NCBI GenBank assembly: GCA_021414245.1
Contig: JAIOOU010000015.1
Span: 1-64,000 of the forward strand
DNA from: Chloroflexota bacterium
GTDB taxonomy: Bacteria > Chloroflexota > Anaerolineae > Anaerolineales > Villigracilaceae
Direction: 5' to 3'
Length of the DNA: 64,000 bases
Part shown: in pieces, positions 9,301 through 16,161 of the stretch
How positions within the stretch are numbered: position 1 is the stretch's first letter
Layout: each line of letters begins with the position of its first letter
Program-made: the position numbers and the translations under genes
Notes under the pieces: generated by a model
Database searches by the model: none
Told to the model about the DNA's origin: nothing
What the model saw: the letters and a program-made list of their open reading frames with translations, nothing else

Positions 9301-12300
9301 GTCATAGGTATAGGATAGTACTTCTCCATCCGGATAGGTCACTTGAAGCGGGCGGCCCAGCCAGTCCGATTCGGTTGTCATGGATCGGGGCGCAGTGGTG
9401 CCTGTAAAGGCGCGCTGCTCGGTCACGGTTCGTCCAAAATTGCTGTAGGTCCAGGAAGTGGTCCCACTGCCATCCGTCATGCCGGTCCGGAAGCCATACA
9501 ATCCCAGGGTGTTTCCGTAGGTGTTGCTGGTGTTCACGCCGCTGCCGGTCTTGGTCAACAGACGGTTCAGGGCATCATAGGTAAAGGACAGCGTCTGGGT
9601 GCGGGCATCGGTTTGCTGCTGGAGGGTCCCGGTCGGATTGTATTGATAGGTCCAAATCCCCATATCCGGATCGTCCATACCGGTCTTGCGGCCCAGCCAG
9701 TCATAGGTCAACTCGGTGACGTTGGACTGCGCATCGGTAACTTGCACCAGCCGGTTCAATTCATCGTTGGCATAACGGGTCGTTGCATAGACCGTGGAAC
9801 TGTCGCTGTACTCGCGCACCAGGGTCAGCCGGCCGAGACCGTCCGTGGCACGTTCCGTCTTGTTTCCCTTTGGGTCGATGCTAGTGGTGGTGAATCCATC
9901 ATAGGACGTAGTGCTGACGATATTCCCCGGTTGGGTGACCTGGGTCACGCGGCCCAACGCATCGTATTGGGAGGAGGTGTATTGTCCCCAAAGAGGCGAT
10001 GTGTAATACCCGCCGCCCGCATTTACATAATACGGGGAACTTTGCCGGGAGACCGCCCCCTGCGCATTGAATTCGGAATCGGTCACCAGGATCTTGTCGA
10101 CATCATCATCGAAGACCTGCATCTGGATCTGGCGGCCCATGCCGTCGTAGATGCCCCACACCGAACGATAGATACCCGCTGTGGTATCCAGAATCTGCAT
10201 CTCGACACTATAGGGAGCCGGGATGGATCCGTTCCCATTCGGGACCGGGTAGGTGTACCAGACGGATTCATCCTGAACACCCGGCACCCGGATCGAAAGC
10301 TGGCGCCCCAGGCTGTCGTACGTGGTCGTGGTAATCCAGCCATTCACATCCGTGGTCTGATACGGCACGCCAAGACGGTACAAATAAGACGTCGAAGTGT
10401 CCTGTCCCATCGGGTTGGTTTGGGTGACCGGATAGGATTGGAAGGTGGAATCGTAAACCATGGAGGATTCCTGGGTCCCTCCGGTTGGTTTCACATTCAT
10501 AGTGCCGTACGAAGTGTATTGGATCTGCCTGATCACATTGCCGTACACATCGTAGTCGGCGCCGGTATCCACCGTGCTGTTTCCGCTGCCGGTCAGGCTT
10601 TGGGTCAGGGTCAGATCGCCCCATACAGGCGCAGAATTTAATTTGTCGTCATAATGATAGCGGGTGTCTGTCAGCGTGCTGTTGGAGGCATTCACCACCA
10701 GGACACGCGAAGCCTTATCAAGGATGTACTTTGCGGGGTCCGGGTTGGTCAGGTATTCATAATAGGTCTTGCGATAGGCGGCGAGCCCAAGATAATCGGT
10801 TTGCAAAAGCAGGTTGCCGGTGGACGGATCGCGGGAATACACCACCTTGGAAGCCGGGACAATGGCGCCGCCGCTGTTGACATAATTCACTGTCTGGAAC
10901 AAATACCGGTAATTCCAGCCTGAGAAAGGCGCCTTTGAATTATCGGTCACATAGGTATTCGTGGTCCTGCGCAGCACTGTCGTGCCGCTCAGGGATTCCG
11001 TTTTTAGTTCATAACCGGTATCCAGGCCCTGGGTGCCAAAATCATGTTTGGTCTCGAGAATGACCGCATTCCCATTGTTGTAATCAAGCTGTTTTTCCGA
11101 GGTGGAGGTGTATCCGATCAGATCGCCCAAGTTCGCATTTCCCCCGGAACCTGTGTACACTGGCGTGGTGTACGTATAGCTCTGCGCGGCAGCTGTACCC
11201 AGTCCGCCGTTTACATTAACATCCTTGACACGGTAGTCATACCAGGAATCAATGCCGCGGCCATCCGTTTCATAGCTATAGGTCAGGAGTCCGCCCGTGC
11301 CATTGTTGATCACCTGCAGGCGCGGATAGGTATACCGGTCGTTCGAGGTCCCGGTCACATTTCGATTATCCAGGTTTTGATAGGTGAATTTAATGGTCGG
11401 CGCTGTGATCGCCGGAACGGCCTGTCCGCTTTCGGAAAAGCCTTCGCCACTGATCTGAATATCGGACAGCGTCAGGGTCCCATTTGCGTTGGGCACAGGC
11501 GCCAATGAATAATTAAAATCATATGTGCGAATCAACTGGCTTGATCCCCCGCACAACAGGCATTTGATCAGGATCCGATCCAGGTACTTGCTATCCAGGT
11601 TATCCCAAATATTAAAGGTGGTCGGGACATCCCCGATGCCCGAACGTGGTGCAGTCACAAATTCGACCTCATAGCCGGGCGACAAAGTCCCCGCCGGACC
11701 TTCAAACCCCGTATAGGCGATCGTATGCAGGTAGCTTTCACGGTCAAACGGCGCAAGCATTGTTGCTCCGGATGGCTGGGTTTCGGTATATGTATAGGAA
11801 ATGGTGTTGCCGTGCGTGTCCGTGATCCGGTCCACGCGCCAGCGCAGAGCCACCAGATCATCCGCCTTGCCGGCATATCCCAGGGTGGCATAGGCTCCGC
11901 CCGGGGTGGTGCAGGGATTGCCGGTCTTGCATTCATAGCCATACATGAGGGCCAATTGTTCCGAATCCGTGTTCCGACCCAGGCGGTAACGGGTCCCGTC
12001 CGTGGTGACCACCTCCCACCATTCCCCGGTCTTATTGGTGACGGCGCCGGCGTTGCCAAGCGCAAAATTATGGCGCTCTACATACAGGAACGAACCCTGT
12101 TTGGTGTAATACCGATTGGGGTTATTCGGATCCACCAGCAATTCATAGACCGTGCCATTCAGGGTCAGCGCAAAACTATTAACATAACCGTATCCATTTT
12201 CGTTCGTAATGATCTTGCGCACGATCTCGATCCCGTCGATGTTCCAGCCCACCCCCACCCAGGGAGCCTGCACATCGCCCAACACCCCGTCCACGGTGGC

Positions 12301-13545
12301 GCTTGAATAGGACAGGGAAATGTCCGGAGAAACTCCGGCCCGGCCGGGAGGAGTCCAGATCGGCACACTGTAGCGGGAGGCGCCGGTAAACAGGGATGTA
12401 TAGGGTTGGTCGAACAAAAGCACGTTGGCGCCGTTTTTCGGCAGGGAATTCCCGAGCCCGGCCCCCCACGTGGAAAAATGTGCTGCGGGCACCGTCACCG
12501 AATTCGTGGCAATATTCTGGTCCACAATGGGCACCTTCACCCAGATGTTATTTTCCTCATCGTAGGTCGCAACATACGGTTCCTGATCGGCGGGAATATT
12601 TGCCAGGTCTGCGACCCCGTCCAGGTTGATCTCCAAATATGCGGGGCTTGCGAAATCCGTTTCCACCTTTTTGGTGAGATTAATATCCTGTTCCCCCAAC
12701 TGACCGCCTGCCATCGTCGCAGGGGCGGAAGTTTGAATTAGGTCGAGATTGAATTGAAGTTTCGGACCCTTGGGAAGATTTGCCGGGGTAATGGATACCA
12801 CCGCATCCTGCGAAAGGACCTTGTCTCCAAGATAAATGGAATAACGGCCGGCCGATTCCCACCCATCCCCGGCTTGATCGGGGACAATGATCAAAGAATC
12901 CGGGTTGACAAGGGAACTGCCATCGGCAAAGCCCAGCTCCGCGGTTTGTGCGCGTGTTTCACCCTTCAGGTCATATTCAATTTCCGCATTATGAATGGAA
13001 AGCCTGCCTGCTTTATTATTCTTAACCTTGAGAATATAGGAAAACACCGCCTCTTCCCCCGCCTTGAGCAATCCCACCTTGTAAGTCACCGCACCCGTTA
13101 TAAAATTATATTTCACCTGTTTGTTCGGGGAGGAACCAAACTCAAGCCCTTTTTCCAACTTGTCGTTATAGGTTAAATTTGTCAACTCGGATTCGGAGCT
13201 GTTGCGCACCCATATATTAATGGTAATAGTCCGGCTGTTATCGACCTCGCCCTTGCTGGTTGAGATCGAGAATTCCACCGGATCCTTCCCGGGTGTTACC
13301 GGTTTTGGCTCATCGGCCTGCGCAGAGAAGCGGGTCGGATTCGAGATCGACATACTCGGCTGGTAGTGTACAGGCTCCATGGCGGGCAGCGAGTTGCCCG
13401 CCGCTTCCGCTTGTTGCGCAGCAGGCTCATTGGAACCTGGCGGCATAGCCAGCGCGGTCGTTGGAACGACCGCATTCATCAACACAATGAATGTCAACAG
13501 GACGCGAGCAAAAGTTTCCATGCCGGGTTTGAACGAGTATGTCAT
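3397..13545 (-). CDS. Giant secreted RHS/YD-repeat protein with LamG and Gly-rich inserts
   Basis: 3382 residues. It starts with a signal peptide (about 1-33), followed by a DUF11-like beta domain near 90-200. From about 370 there is an SpvB-like start (PPGRAGVSPDISLSYSS), then YD/RHS repeats to about 1590. The repeats are interrupted by a Thr-Pro stalk, two LamG/concanavalin-like domains (about 1650-1860 and 1930-2140) and two Gly-rich modules (about 2190-2540 and 2550-2890). YD repeats then resume to the core end RYNDPTGH near 3170. A tail of about 210 residues follows, AT-rich at DNA level, with a hydrophobic stretch and no recognised fold. The family forms a hollow shell around a C-terminal toxin. 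GGAG lies 6 nt before the ATG. The product is probably exported or cell-surface. Confidence 0.9.
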   Translation of the reverse strand: MTYSFKPGMETFARVLLTFIVLMNAVVPTTALAMPPGSNEPAAQQAEAAGNSLPAMEPVHYQPSMSISNPTRFSAQADEPKPVTPGKDPVEFSISTSKGEVDNSRTITINIWVRNSSESELTNLTYNDKLEKGLEFGSSPNKQVKYNFITGAVTYKVGLLKAGEEAVFSYILKVKNNKAGRLSIHNAEIEYDLKGETRAQTAELGFADGSSLVNPDSLIIVPDQAGDGWESAGRYSIYLGDKVLSQDAVVSITPANLPKGPKLQFNLDLIQTSAPATMAGGQLGEQDINLTKKVETDFASPAYLEINLDGVADLANIPADQEPYVATYDEENNIWVKVPIVDQNIATNSVTVPAAHFSTWGAGLGNSLPKNGANVLLFDQPYTSLFTGASRYSVPIWTPPGRAGVSPDISLSYSSATVDGVLGDVQAPWVGVGWNIDGIEIVRKIITNENGYGYVNSFALTLNGTVYELLVDPNNPNRYYTKQGSFLYVERHNFALGNAGAVTNKTGEWWEVVTTDGTRYRLGRNTDSEQLALMYGYECKTGNPCTTPGGAYATLGYAGKADDLVALRWRVDRITDTHGNTISYTYTETQPSGATMLAPFDRESYLHTIAYTGFEGPAGTLSPGYEVEFVTAPRSGIGDVPTTFNIWDNLDSKYLDRILIKCLLCGGSSQLIRTYDFNYSLAPVPNANGTLTLSDIQISGEGFSESGQAVPAITAPTIKFTYQNLDNRNVTGTSNDRYTYPRLQVINNGTGGLLTYSYETDGRGIDSWYDYRVKDVNVNGGLGTAAAQSYTYTTPVYTGSGGNANLGDLIGYTSTSEKQLDYNNGNAVILETKHDFGTQGLDTGYELKTESLSGTTVLRRTTNTYVTDNSKAPFSGWNYRYLFQTVNYVNSGGAIVPASKVVYSRDPSTGNLLLQTDYLGLAAYRKTYYEYLTNPDPAKYILDKASRVLVVNASNSTLTDTRYHYDDKLNSAPVWGDLTLTQSLTGSGNSTVDTGADYDVYGNVIRQIQYTSYGTMNVKPTGGTQESSMVYDSTFQSYPVTQTNPMGQDTSTSYLYRLGVPYQTTDVNGWITTTTYDSLGRQLSIRVPGVQDESVWYTYPVPNGNGSIPAPYSVEMQILDTTAGIYRSVWGIYDGMGRQIQMQVFDDDVDKILVTDSEFNAQGAVSRQSSPYYVNAGGGYYTSPLWGQYTSSQYDALGRVTQVTQPGNIVSTTSYDGFTTTSIDPKGNKTERATDGLGRLTLVREYSDSSTVYATTRYANDELNRLVQVTDAQSNVTELTYDWLGRKTGMDDPDMGIWTYQYNPTGTLQQQTDARTQTLSFTYDALNRLLTKTGSGVNTSNTYGNTLGLYGFRTGMTDGSGTTSWTYSNFGRTVTEQRAFTGTTAPRSMTTESDWLGRPLQVTYPDGEVLSYTYDALGRPDKLNSSAGPAASLVDLTYNVLGQVTKQTLGNGLEVTNSYDSANNRLVSRVSTGNLINFGYTYDPAGNITGITDAALNETHQYTYDFLSRLKTASAFTTGNTSAIKYDQQFEYDKVGNITEMNNWVTPTPIGALNSKASLELIAPVSYRSPQLNNAAGSGGFLAMPVRQVQDTDTPTDTLTPTDTFTPTFTASSTQTFTPTNTKVPTNTPAGSPTPTATPTATLTPLPSFDAYTMSMLHLNGSDSSTSIMDQIGKVWTANGNAQIDTAQSKFDGASALFDGSGDYISSPDSIDWQLDNGTNTDQWTVDFWVRFSVDPGTGTVGLIQQFGDANNTWSVRLQSNNLRFTVRSAGVNIVQVDQPWDPDSATWYHVAIVKNGTAGYMHFVNGIQLGSTTTDTDPMPNFSGGLRLGLVTTSSDNYLNGWLDEIRLSKGVARWTVNFTPPAAPYGNGLEPTYTPAYTATTTATNTNTGTPTKTFTPSLTPTPFTFTPTSTPQFGSLLAYWSFEGSAGTTVYDDAVGDVTANNATLTNGPVIQSSGAQGSSAFFDGVNDYASITDQAEVNKNGSFTISAWINPASLVTSRTQYIVQKGAGNKDYGLITVSTQGTATPTANPGNSNANGSIAFQVGDLTPNTLYGPVLPVNTWTMVTGVYDSAAGQMRLYLNGQLVASQSVTGTVSMSASGLTFSSSAAANVYHGSLDEVRFYNRSLTDAEVQAVFGVFPTPIPMSVTATATVVTATPNITPLPQGQQPWGTGNDGSLTVASGNTFNVNTGTNGNNGRTCADGVAYNVTQLGDTAATVDTAINPTATATPTSTVTPVTPPNTTCLAVGDEVLLIQLAGDSATGYNAGSYEFLRIASVNGTAINFTTQKTKWYGSSWRSDQGVGVGSGQVRVMLIRVPNYSAVTVNGTLTANAYDGNKYGLMAFRVNGTLSGNGVISVNGLGFRGNEGYGAGGSVQGTNWPPGGGGGYGTNGTTAIGAGGQSYGLPNLSTLFYGSGGGENTGHMAGGNWVPGSSGEKGGGILWIAGQTINFTGTLSAKGNSTNGSGAGSGGSIRLEGANITLPGSITTAGGYAPSTWEGVPGGSGGYGRIAVYYQTALSVSNSNPAAYTGVLGQAPTATPSSTPISFATPSIAGNGKDGILTVGSGVTFNINSNTSNGRTCADGITYSVAELSSSWARLTTNPTSNCLSVNDEVMLIHLYGSGPNKGNYELVHVGGIVGSTVYFLSSKVNYYGVNANDDSGVGSTQSVSLIRVPNYSDVTVNGTLTANAYDGNKYGLMAFRVNGTLSGNGVISVNGLGFRGNEGYGAGGSVQGTKWPPGGGGGYGTNGTTAIGAGGQSYGLPNLSTLFYGSGGGENTGHMAGGNWVPGSPGEKGGGILWIAGQTINFTGTISAKGNSTNGSGAGSGGSIRIEGANITLSGSITTLGGYSPSTWEGVPGGSGGYGRIAIYYYNSLTSNLTANTYTYLQQVNPNGTSTPTYTPAPTSIYTSTPTPTAFPTGWVKRTYAYSETIPHAVISLVDDAQSTLAEYAYDANGNMTCRTEDGVIYKQVYNTENRISSIQKLAEGTCDEVTRLAMQWDFAYDGDGLRTATLITPYDESGDPQSAVLTSYYFGGAYEVTGTAVKKYYSFGGQTVMRDANGLQYFLTDHLGSVVAITDTSGTLVSQQRYLPFGGVRSNVTTPNDPSSDFGYTGQRLLDSGIGGLMDYKARFYSPYITHFSQPDSIVPDPQNPQAYNHYSYGLNNPIRYNDPTGHSVDCGLGESGCKNKPIYMPPGRGSRGDNSSRGGDDNDNSDLEDDLGQHSNHQNLDLNFVLSNPFDNGDFELHCPTTQPNCHFTPRPAVNIYFNILRINPEKLAWASLGLLLSILGIESARNALALSRQGIGYLAGYHTIASAYYSVDEAGHVDTIGLALTTVGVWQPAAVYTSSASVLGALSDAIYEVPVRLPAPSPGGPYCQATTYCQ
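4949..5531 (-). repeat. Intragenic duplication, downstream copy
   Basis: About 580 bp inside the RHS gene, almost identical to 6014-6600 (offset about 1065 bp). It encodes the second Gly-rich module, with runs such as GGGGGYGTNGTTAIGAGGQS. Only scattered substitutions separate the copies. Confidence 0.9.
6014..6600 (-). repeat. Intragenic duplication, upstream copy
   Basis: Partner of 4949-5531, encoding the first Gly-rich module of the RHS protein. Both copies are preceded (in protein order) by a diverged segment with NGRTCADG and DEV(L/M)LIxL, so the whole repeat unit is about 340 residues and its Gly-rich half has been homogenised. Confidence 0.9.
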
Positions 13546-13652
13546 GGTGTCTCCAAAAGGAATGAAATTGATTGGTTTTTTTAGCTGGCGGCACGTTGCA
13601 GCCCCCCAGCGGAAGGCAAGAAGGATACGATTAATGTTATTTTAACAATCCC

Positions 13653-13688
13653 CAGGCTTCAAAACAGGCTTCAAAACAGGCTAAAAAA
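13653..13688. repeat. Short 12-bp tandem repeat
   Basis: CAGGCTTCAAAA twice, followed by CAGGCTAAAAAA, upstream of the RHS start. No function is evident. Confidence 0.6.
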
Positions 13689-13694
13689 TCAACT

Positions 13695-13721
13695 AAAAAC
13701 AGACTTGTAAAGGCTGTTTTT
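13695..13721 (-). terminator. Possible terminator upstream of the RHS gene
   Basis: Inverted arms AAAAACAG (13695-13702) and CTGTTTTT (13714-13721). On the minus strand T-rich sequence follows (TTTTTAGTTGATTTTTT). It could insulate the RHS gene from transcription of the 14278-15755 pair. The rest of 13546-13800 holds no gene that I can see. Confidence 0.35.
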
Positions 13722-13805
13722 GTAATAAATCTACATTTTCTAAGAATTATCTGGACTAAAGATTTTGCTTACTCGCCCAACCACGGACTTTGCCCAGCTC
13801 CCCGT

Positions 13806-13828
13806 CGAGACTTGTGACCGAAGGTCTC
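13806..13828. repeat. REP-like element, copy C
   Basis: GAGACTTGTGACCGAAGGTCTC nearly matches the stretch at 1399-1420 and has the inverted core GACCGAAGGTCTC. It abuts the first codon of the integrase scrap at 13831. Confidence 0.65.
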
Positions 13829-13830
13829 TT

Positions 13831-13977
13831 ATGCTGCGAAATGGCGTGGACATTTTCGCCCTGCAGAAGTTGATGGGACATTCGGATCTGCAAGTATTGC
13901 GGCGTTATCTGGCCCAAACCGACCAGGATATTCAGGCTGCTCATATGAGAGGAAGTCCGGTGGACAATAATCTCTGA
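13831..13977 (+). pseudogene. Tyrosine integrase C-terminal fragment
   Basis: About 48 residues starting MLRNGVDIFALQKLMGHSDL. LMGHSD carries the catalytic-region His and RRYLAQT the nucleophile Tyr; it ends with SPVDNNL, as phage/plasmid XerD-like integrases often do. Everything upstream is missing and is replaced by a REP-like copy. It is a dead remnant and differs in sequence from the integrase at 2406-3077. Confidence 0.75.
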
Positions 13978-14014
13978 CCTTCGACTGTAAATATAAACCG
14001 ATCAATCGACAAAA

Positions 14015-14056
14015 CAATGCCCGGCGGGGTGGGGACACCCACGCCGAGCGGGGGAC
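14015..14056. repeat. REP-like hairpin, copy D
   Basis: GCCCGGCGGGGTG-GGGA-CACCCACGCCGAGC forms the same long hairpin as at 2097-2126. Confidence 0.6.
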
Positions 14057-14141
14057 ACCATCCCCAAATCCGACATGATAACTTTATATTCACAGCATAA
14101 ATCTGGCTGTCGTATTTGGGGAGGGAAGGGTGGGGCAAGAC

Positions 14142-14232
14142 CCATGCCCGGCGGTGTGAGGAAATCAAACAACCCCTACGCAGGGGTTGTTTGATTGATG
14201 TGAATTTCAAACCTGCGGTCAATTCCCAGCGG
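14142..14232. repeat. Split REP-like element, copy E, with hairpin between its parts
   Basis: A partial hairpin half (CCATGCCCGGCGG, from 14142) and a core half (ACCTGCGGTCAATTCCC, from 14211) are separated by a strong unrelated hairpin at 14163-14196. Confidence 0.5.
14163..14196. terminator. Strong bidirectional hairpin terminator
   Basis: 15-bp perfect stem AATCAAACAACCCCT / AGGGGTTGTTTGATT with ACGC loop. It could end minus-strand transcription from the 14278 gene. No gene is seen in 13978-14277 apart from these repeats. Confidence 0.6.
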
Positions 14233-14277
14233 GGATGATACACTAAGTTCCGCGGCGAACAATTGAGTAAGCTTTTA

Positions 14278-14718
14278 TTAATCTACATCAAAAATTAGTT
14301 CGCCAATCACTGTGCGACCGCGCAATAGCTTTACTTGATATTTTCCAACCGAAAGATAATCTGGGACATTAATAAATATTTCACCTTCATTGAAAAACTC
14401 AGTGTCTGTGTAAATAGGCTGTTTTGATGAAAGAGCATCGGATATTGACAGAGAAAGTTCCACCGATGTTAGGTTGGAAATTAATTTACCACACAAATAG
14501 AAATCCTCTCCAACTTTATAACCCTTCCTATTAACAAAATTTCCGTTCTTATTTACACAGGTTCTAAAATTAACAAGCTTGACCATCTCGTTTTCTGGAG
14601 TAACTGAAGGCAGGTTTTCATCAAGGAAATACAAGCCAAGCCAAATAAATACAAACAGTCCACCAAGAACTATAAATATTGTTAGTATTTTCTTATCAAT
14701 TTTCACTTTGGCCACCAT
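14278..14718 (-). CDS. Small membrane-anchored protein, candidate immunity for the orphan RHS tip
   Basis: 146 residues with one N-terminal transmembrane segment (about 10-31) and an outside domain. The outside domain has two cysteines (C54 and C76) and a beta-rich C-terminus (DYLSVGKYQVKLLRGRTVIG) that resembles an Ig-like or bacterial-cap fold (inference). Its ATG lies inside the last codons of the RHS fragment (16-bp overlap), so translation is probably coupled. It is very AT-rich compared with the host genes. No family is recognised; position and overlap suggest immunity to the adjacent RHS C-terminal domain. Confidence 0.6.
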   Translation of the reverse strand: MVAKVKIDKKILTIFIVLGGLFVFIWLGLYFLDENLPSVTPENEMVKLVNFRTCVNKNGNFVNRKGYKVGEDFYLCGKLISNLTSVELSLSISDALSSKQPIYTDTEFFNEGEIFINVPDYLSVGKYQVKLLRGRTVIGELIFDVD

Positions 14719-15755
14719 GAAATCGAATATATCTTACTTACATCCGAACTGCTCAATCCACCTTGTACACCAAAACTTACTCCAGGAGGTGTTGGGCTAA
14801 ACGAAAGGTTGTAGGCACTTTGATTTGAATATATGGGCAACTCATACTTATTTCTTGCAACACTATTGCCATTCAAAGCGTAACTTACACTTCTTCCTTT
14901 GCCCAAGCCTACAACTGGTATTGGCTGCAATGAACCACTACCCCCCAAATCCAAATTAAAACCTGACAAGAACGGTCCAACCTGTTTTGCATCTAATGGA
15001 ATACCATGATACGTACTTGTTCCTATTGAAAAACTCTTGCTTACAAACGTGGGTGTTCCTGCATACAAGTAGGCACCTTGTGTGCGAACTCTATACAGGT
15101 CTCCTTGAATCCAATCAAAGTAATACGATGTTTGATTATAATAACCAACTTCTGCCGCATCGCCAATTTGAGTAGAATTTCCATATGTAACTCCAACTAC
15201 CCTAGGCATCTGACTTGTTGTGTTATTTACTAGAGTATCTGCGCTTGAACAGCGCAACTCATTTCCTGCTTTGCATAAGAGAAAATCTGTTCGCTGCCTA
15301 AAATAGGTTGCCTTTATGTTATCACTATTGATGATGTCCTGAGTGACATTACAACCGCCGGCCATTTCACTACAAGGAGAAACTACTCGATGCCCTGTGG
15401 GGTCATTTAGATTGACAGGATTATTCCCTACATAGCTGAACCGATTGAGTCCCTGCGGACCACCGGGAGTAATCGTATCCGGTTGTGTAAATCGCCCAAG
15501 ATATGGCGAATAGAACCTGGCATGGTAATCCATCAAGCCCATGCCGAGATCTCGTTGTCCCGTATAACCGAGGTCCGTTTGGGAGATGGCGCCTGCATCG
15601 GTCCGCTCGGCGCCGAAGGGCAGGTAGCGCTGCTGGGTTATTAAGATTCCATTACCATCCGTTACACCTGCACTTGCGCCAAGTGCAAATGTCGCAACCA
15701 GGTTTTGGAAATCTGCAGTTTCGCTCGGCGAGGGTCTTGCGACCGCAGGTCTCAA
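14703..15755 (-). pseudogene. Orphan RHS C-terminal fragment (tip cassette)
   Basis: 350 residues. Residues 17-120 are the end of an RHS core (LITQQRYLPFG, LGYTGQRDLG, LMDYHARFYSPYLGRFTQPD, VGNNPVNLNDPTGH). After the DPTG end comes a unique tail of about 225 residues, AT-rich and with no recognised fold. The first 15 or so codons lie inside a REP-like element, so the natural N-terminus was lost at that junction. Orphan RHS tips are known as silent reservoirs that recombine onto full-length RHS genes. Here the tip sits upstream of the full-length gene in transcription order. It could still be expressed if a promoter exists in the repeat. Confidence 0.75.
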
Positions 15756-15882
15756 AAAGATTATATGCGGTTCGCAGACCTGCGGTCAATGCGCGGCGGG
15801 GTGAGGACACCCGCGCCGAACAAATTATATCCAGTTCCGTCCCCGTCCTGACCTGCGGTCAATGCGCGGCCGGGCAGGGACA
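15722..15882. repeat. REPIN-like pair plus third REP-like copy
   Basis: Two REP cores in inverted orientation, GACCGCAGGTCT (15741-15752) and AGACCTGCGGTC (15776-15787), form perfect 12-bp arms around 23 bp. This is the arrangement of a REPIN. The hairpin CGGCGGGGTGAGGACACCCGCG follows, then a third core at 15850-15860. Confidence 0.7.
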
Positions 15883-15899
15883 TCCTCCCGATTTCGACA

Positions 15900-16088
15900 A
15901 AGAGGTTCCTGTTCGTTGAAAACAGGTTCCAGATTCCGAATAACAAGTTCCTGTTTGCCGCAAACAGGTTCCTGTTGGTTGAAAACAGGTTCTTGATTCA
16001 AGGGAATAAGTTCCTGTTCGCTTTGAAGAAGAGCTTGTTCCCAAGAAACAAGTACTTGTTTCCTGAAAACAAGTTCCTCATTCCGGGT
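15900..16088. repeat. 21-bp tandem array, nine units, upstream of dnaE
   Basis: Nine consecutive units of exactly 21 bp, with no indels, and a partial tenth. The consensus is roughly AACARGTTCCTGTTNGNTGAA. Most units hold an inverted pair AACARG / CYTGTT, and unit 7 overlaps a perfect 18-bp palindrome GAAACAAGTACTTGTTTC (16045-16062). 21 bp is two DNA turns. Read on the minus strand the unit also encodes a heptad like FNEQEPV in an open frame (15825-16154). The array ends 73 bp before dnaE. Confidence 0.85.
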
Positions 16089-16149
16089 AACAACCAGCCG
16101 GGGCTTTGCATTTACTGCGCGGCGTGCGGGCATCCATGAAAAAACCCTG

Positions 16150-16155
16150 TACAAT
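16150..16155 (+). promoter_or_regulatory. Likely -10 box of dnaE, implying a leaderless mRNA
   Basis: TACAAT lies 6 nt before the ATG at 16162. A start about 7 nt downstream of a -10 would fall on the A of the ATG. AAGGG directly abuts the ATG, too close to act as a Shine-Dalgarno. No good -35 is seen. Confidence 0.45.
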
Positions 16156-16161
16156 CAAGGG

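Noticed and set aside
9343..10641. 432-residue plus-strand frame inside the RHS gene
   Set aside because: It is antisense to the RHS coding frame, has low-complexity His/Gly/Arg text and no Shine-Dalgarno, so it is a shadow.
15900..16088. CRISPR array
   Set aside because: Units are contiguous 21-bp repeats without unique spacers, and no cas gene is in the window.
15825..16154. Minus-strand protein made of heptad repeats (NQEPVF-like)
   Set aside because: It would need a TTG start with no Shine-Dalgarno, and its C-terminal part runs into REP-like DNA. It is kept as an alternative reading of the tandem array, not as a gene.
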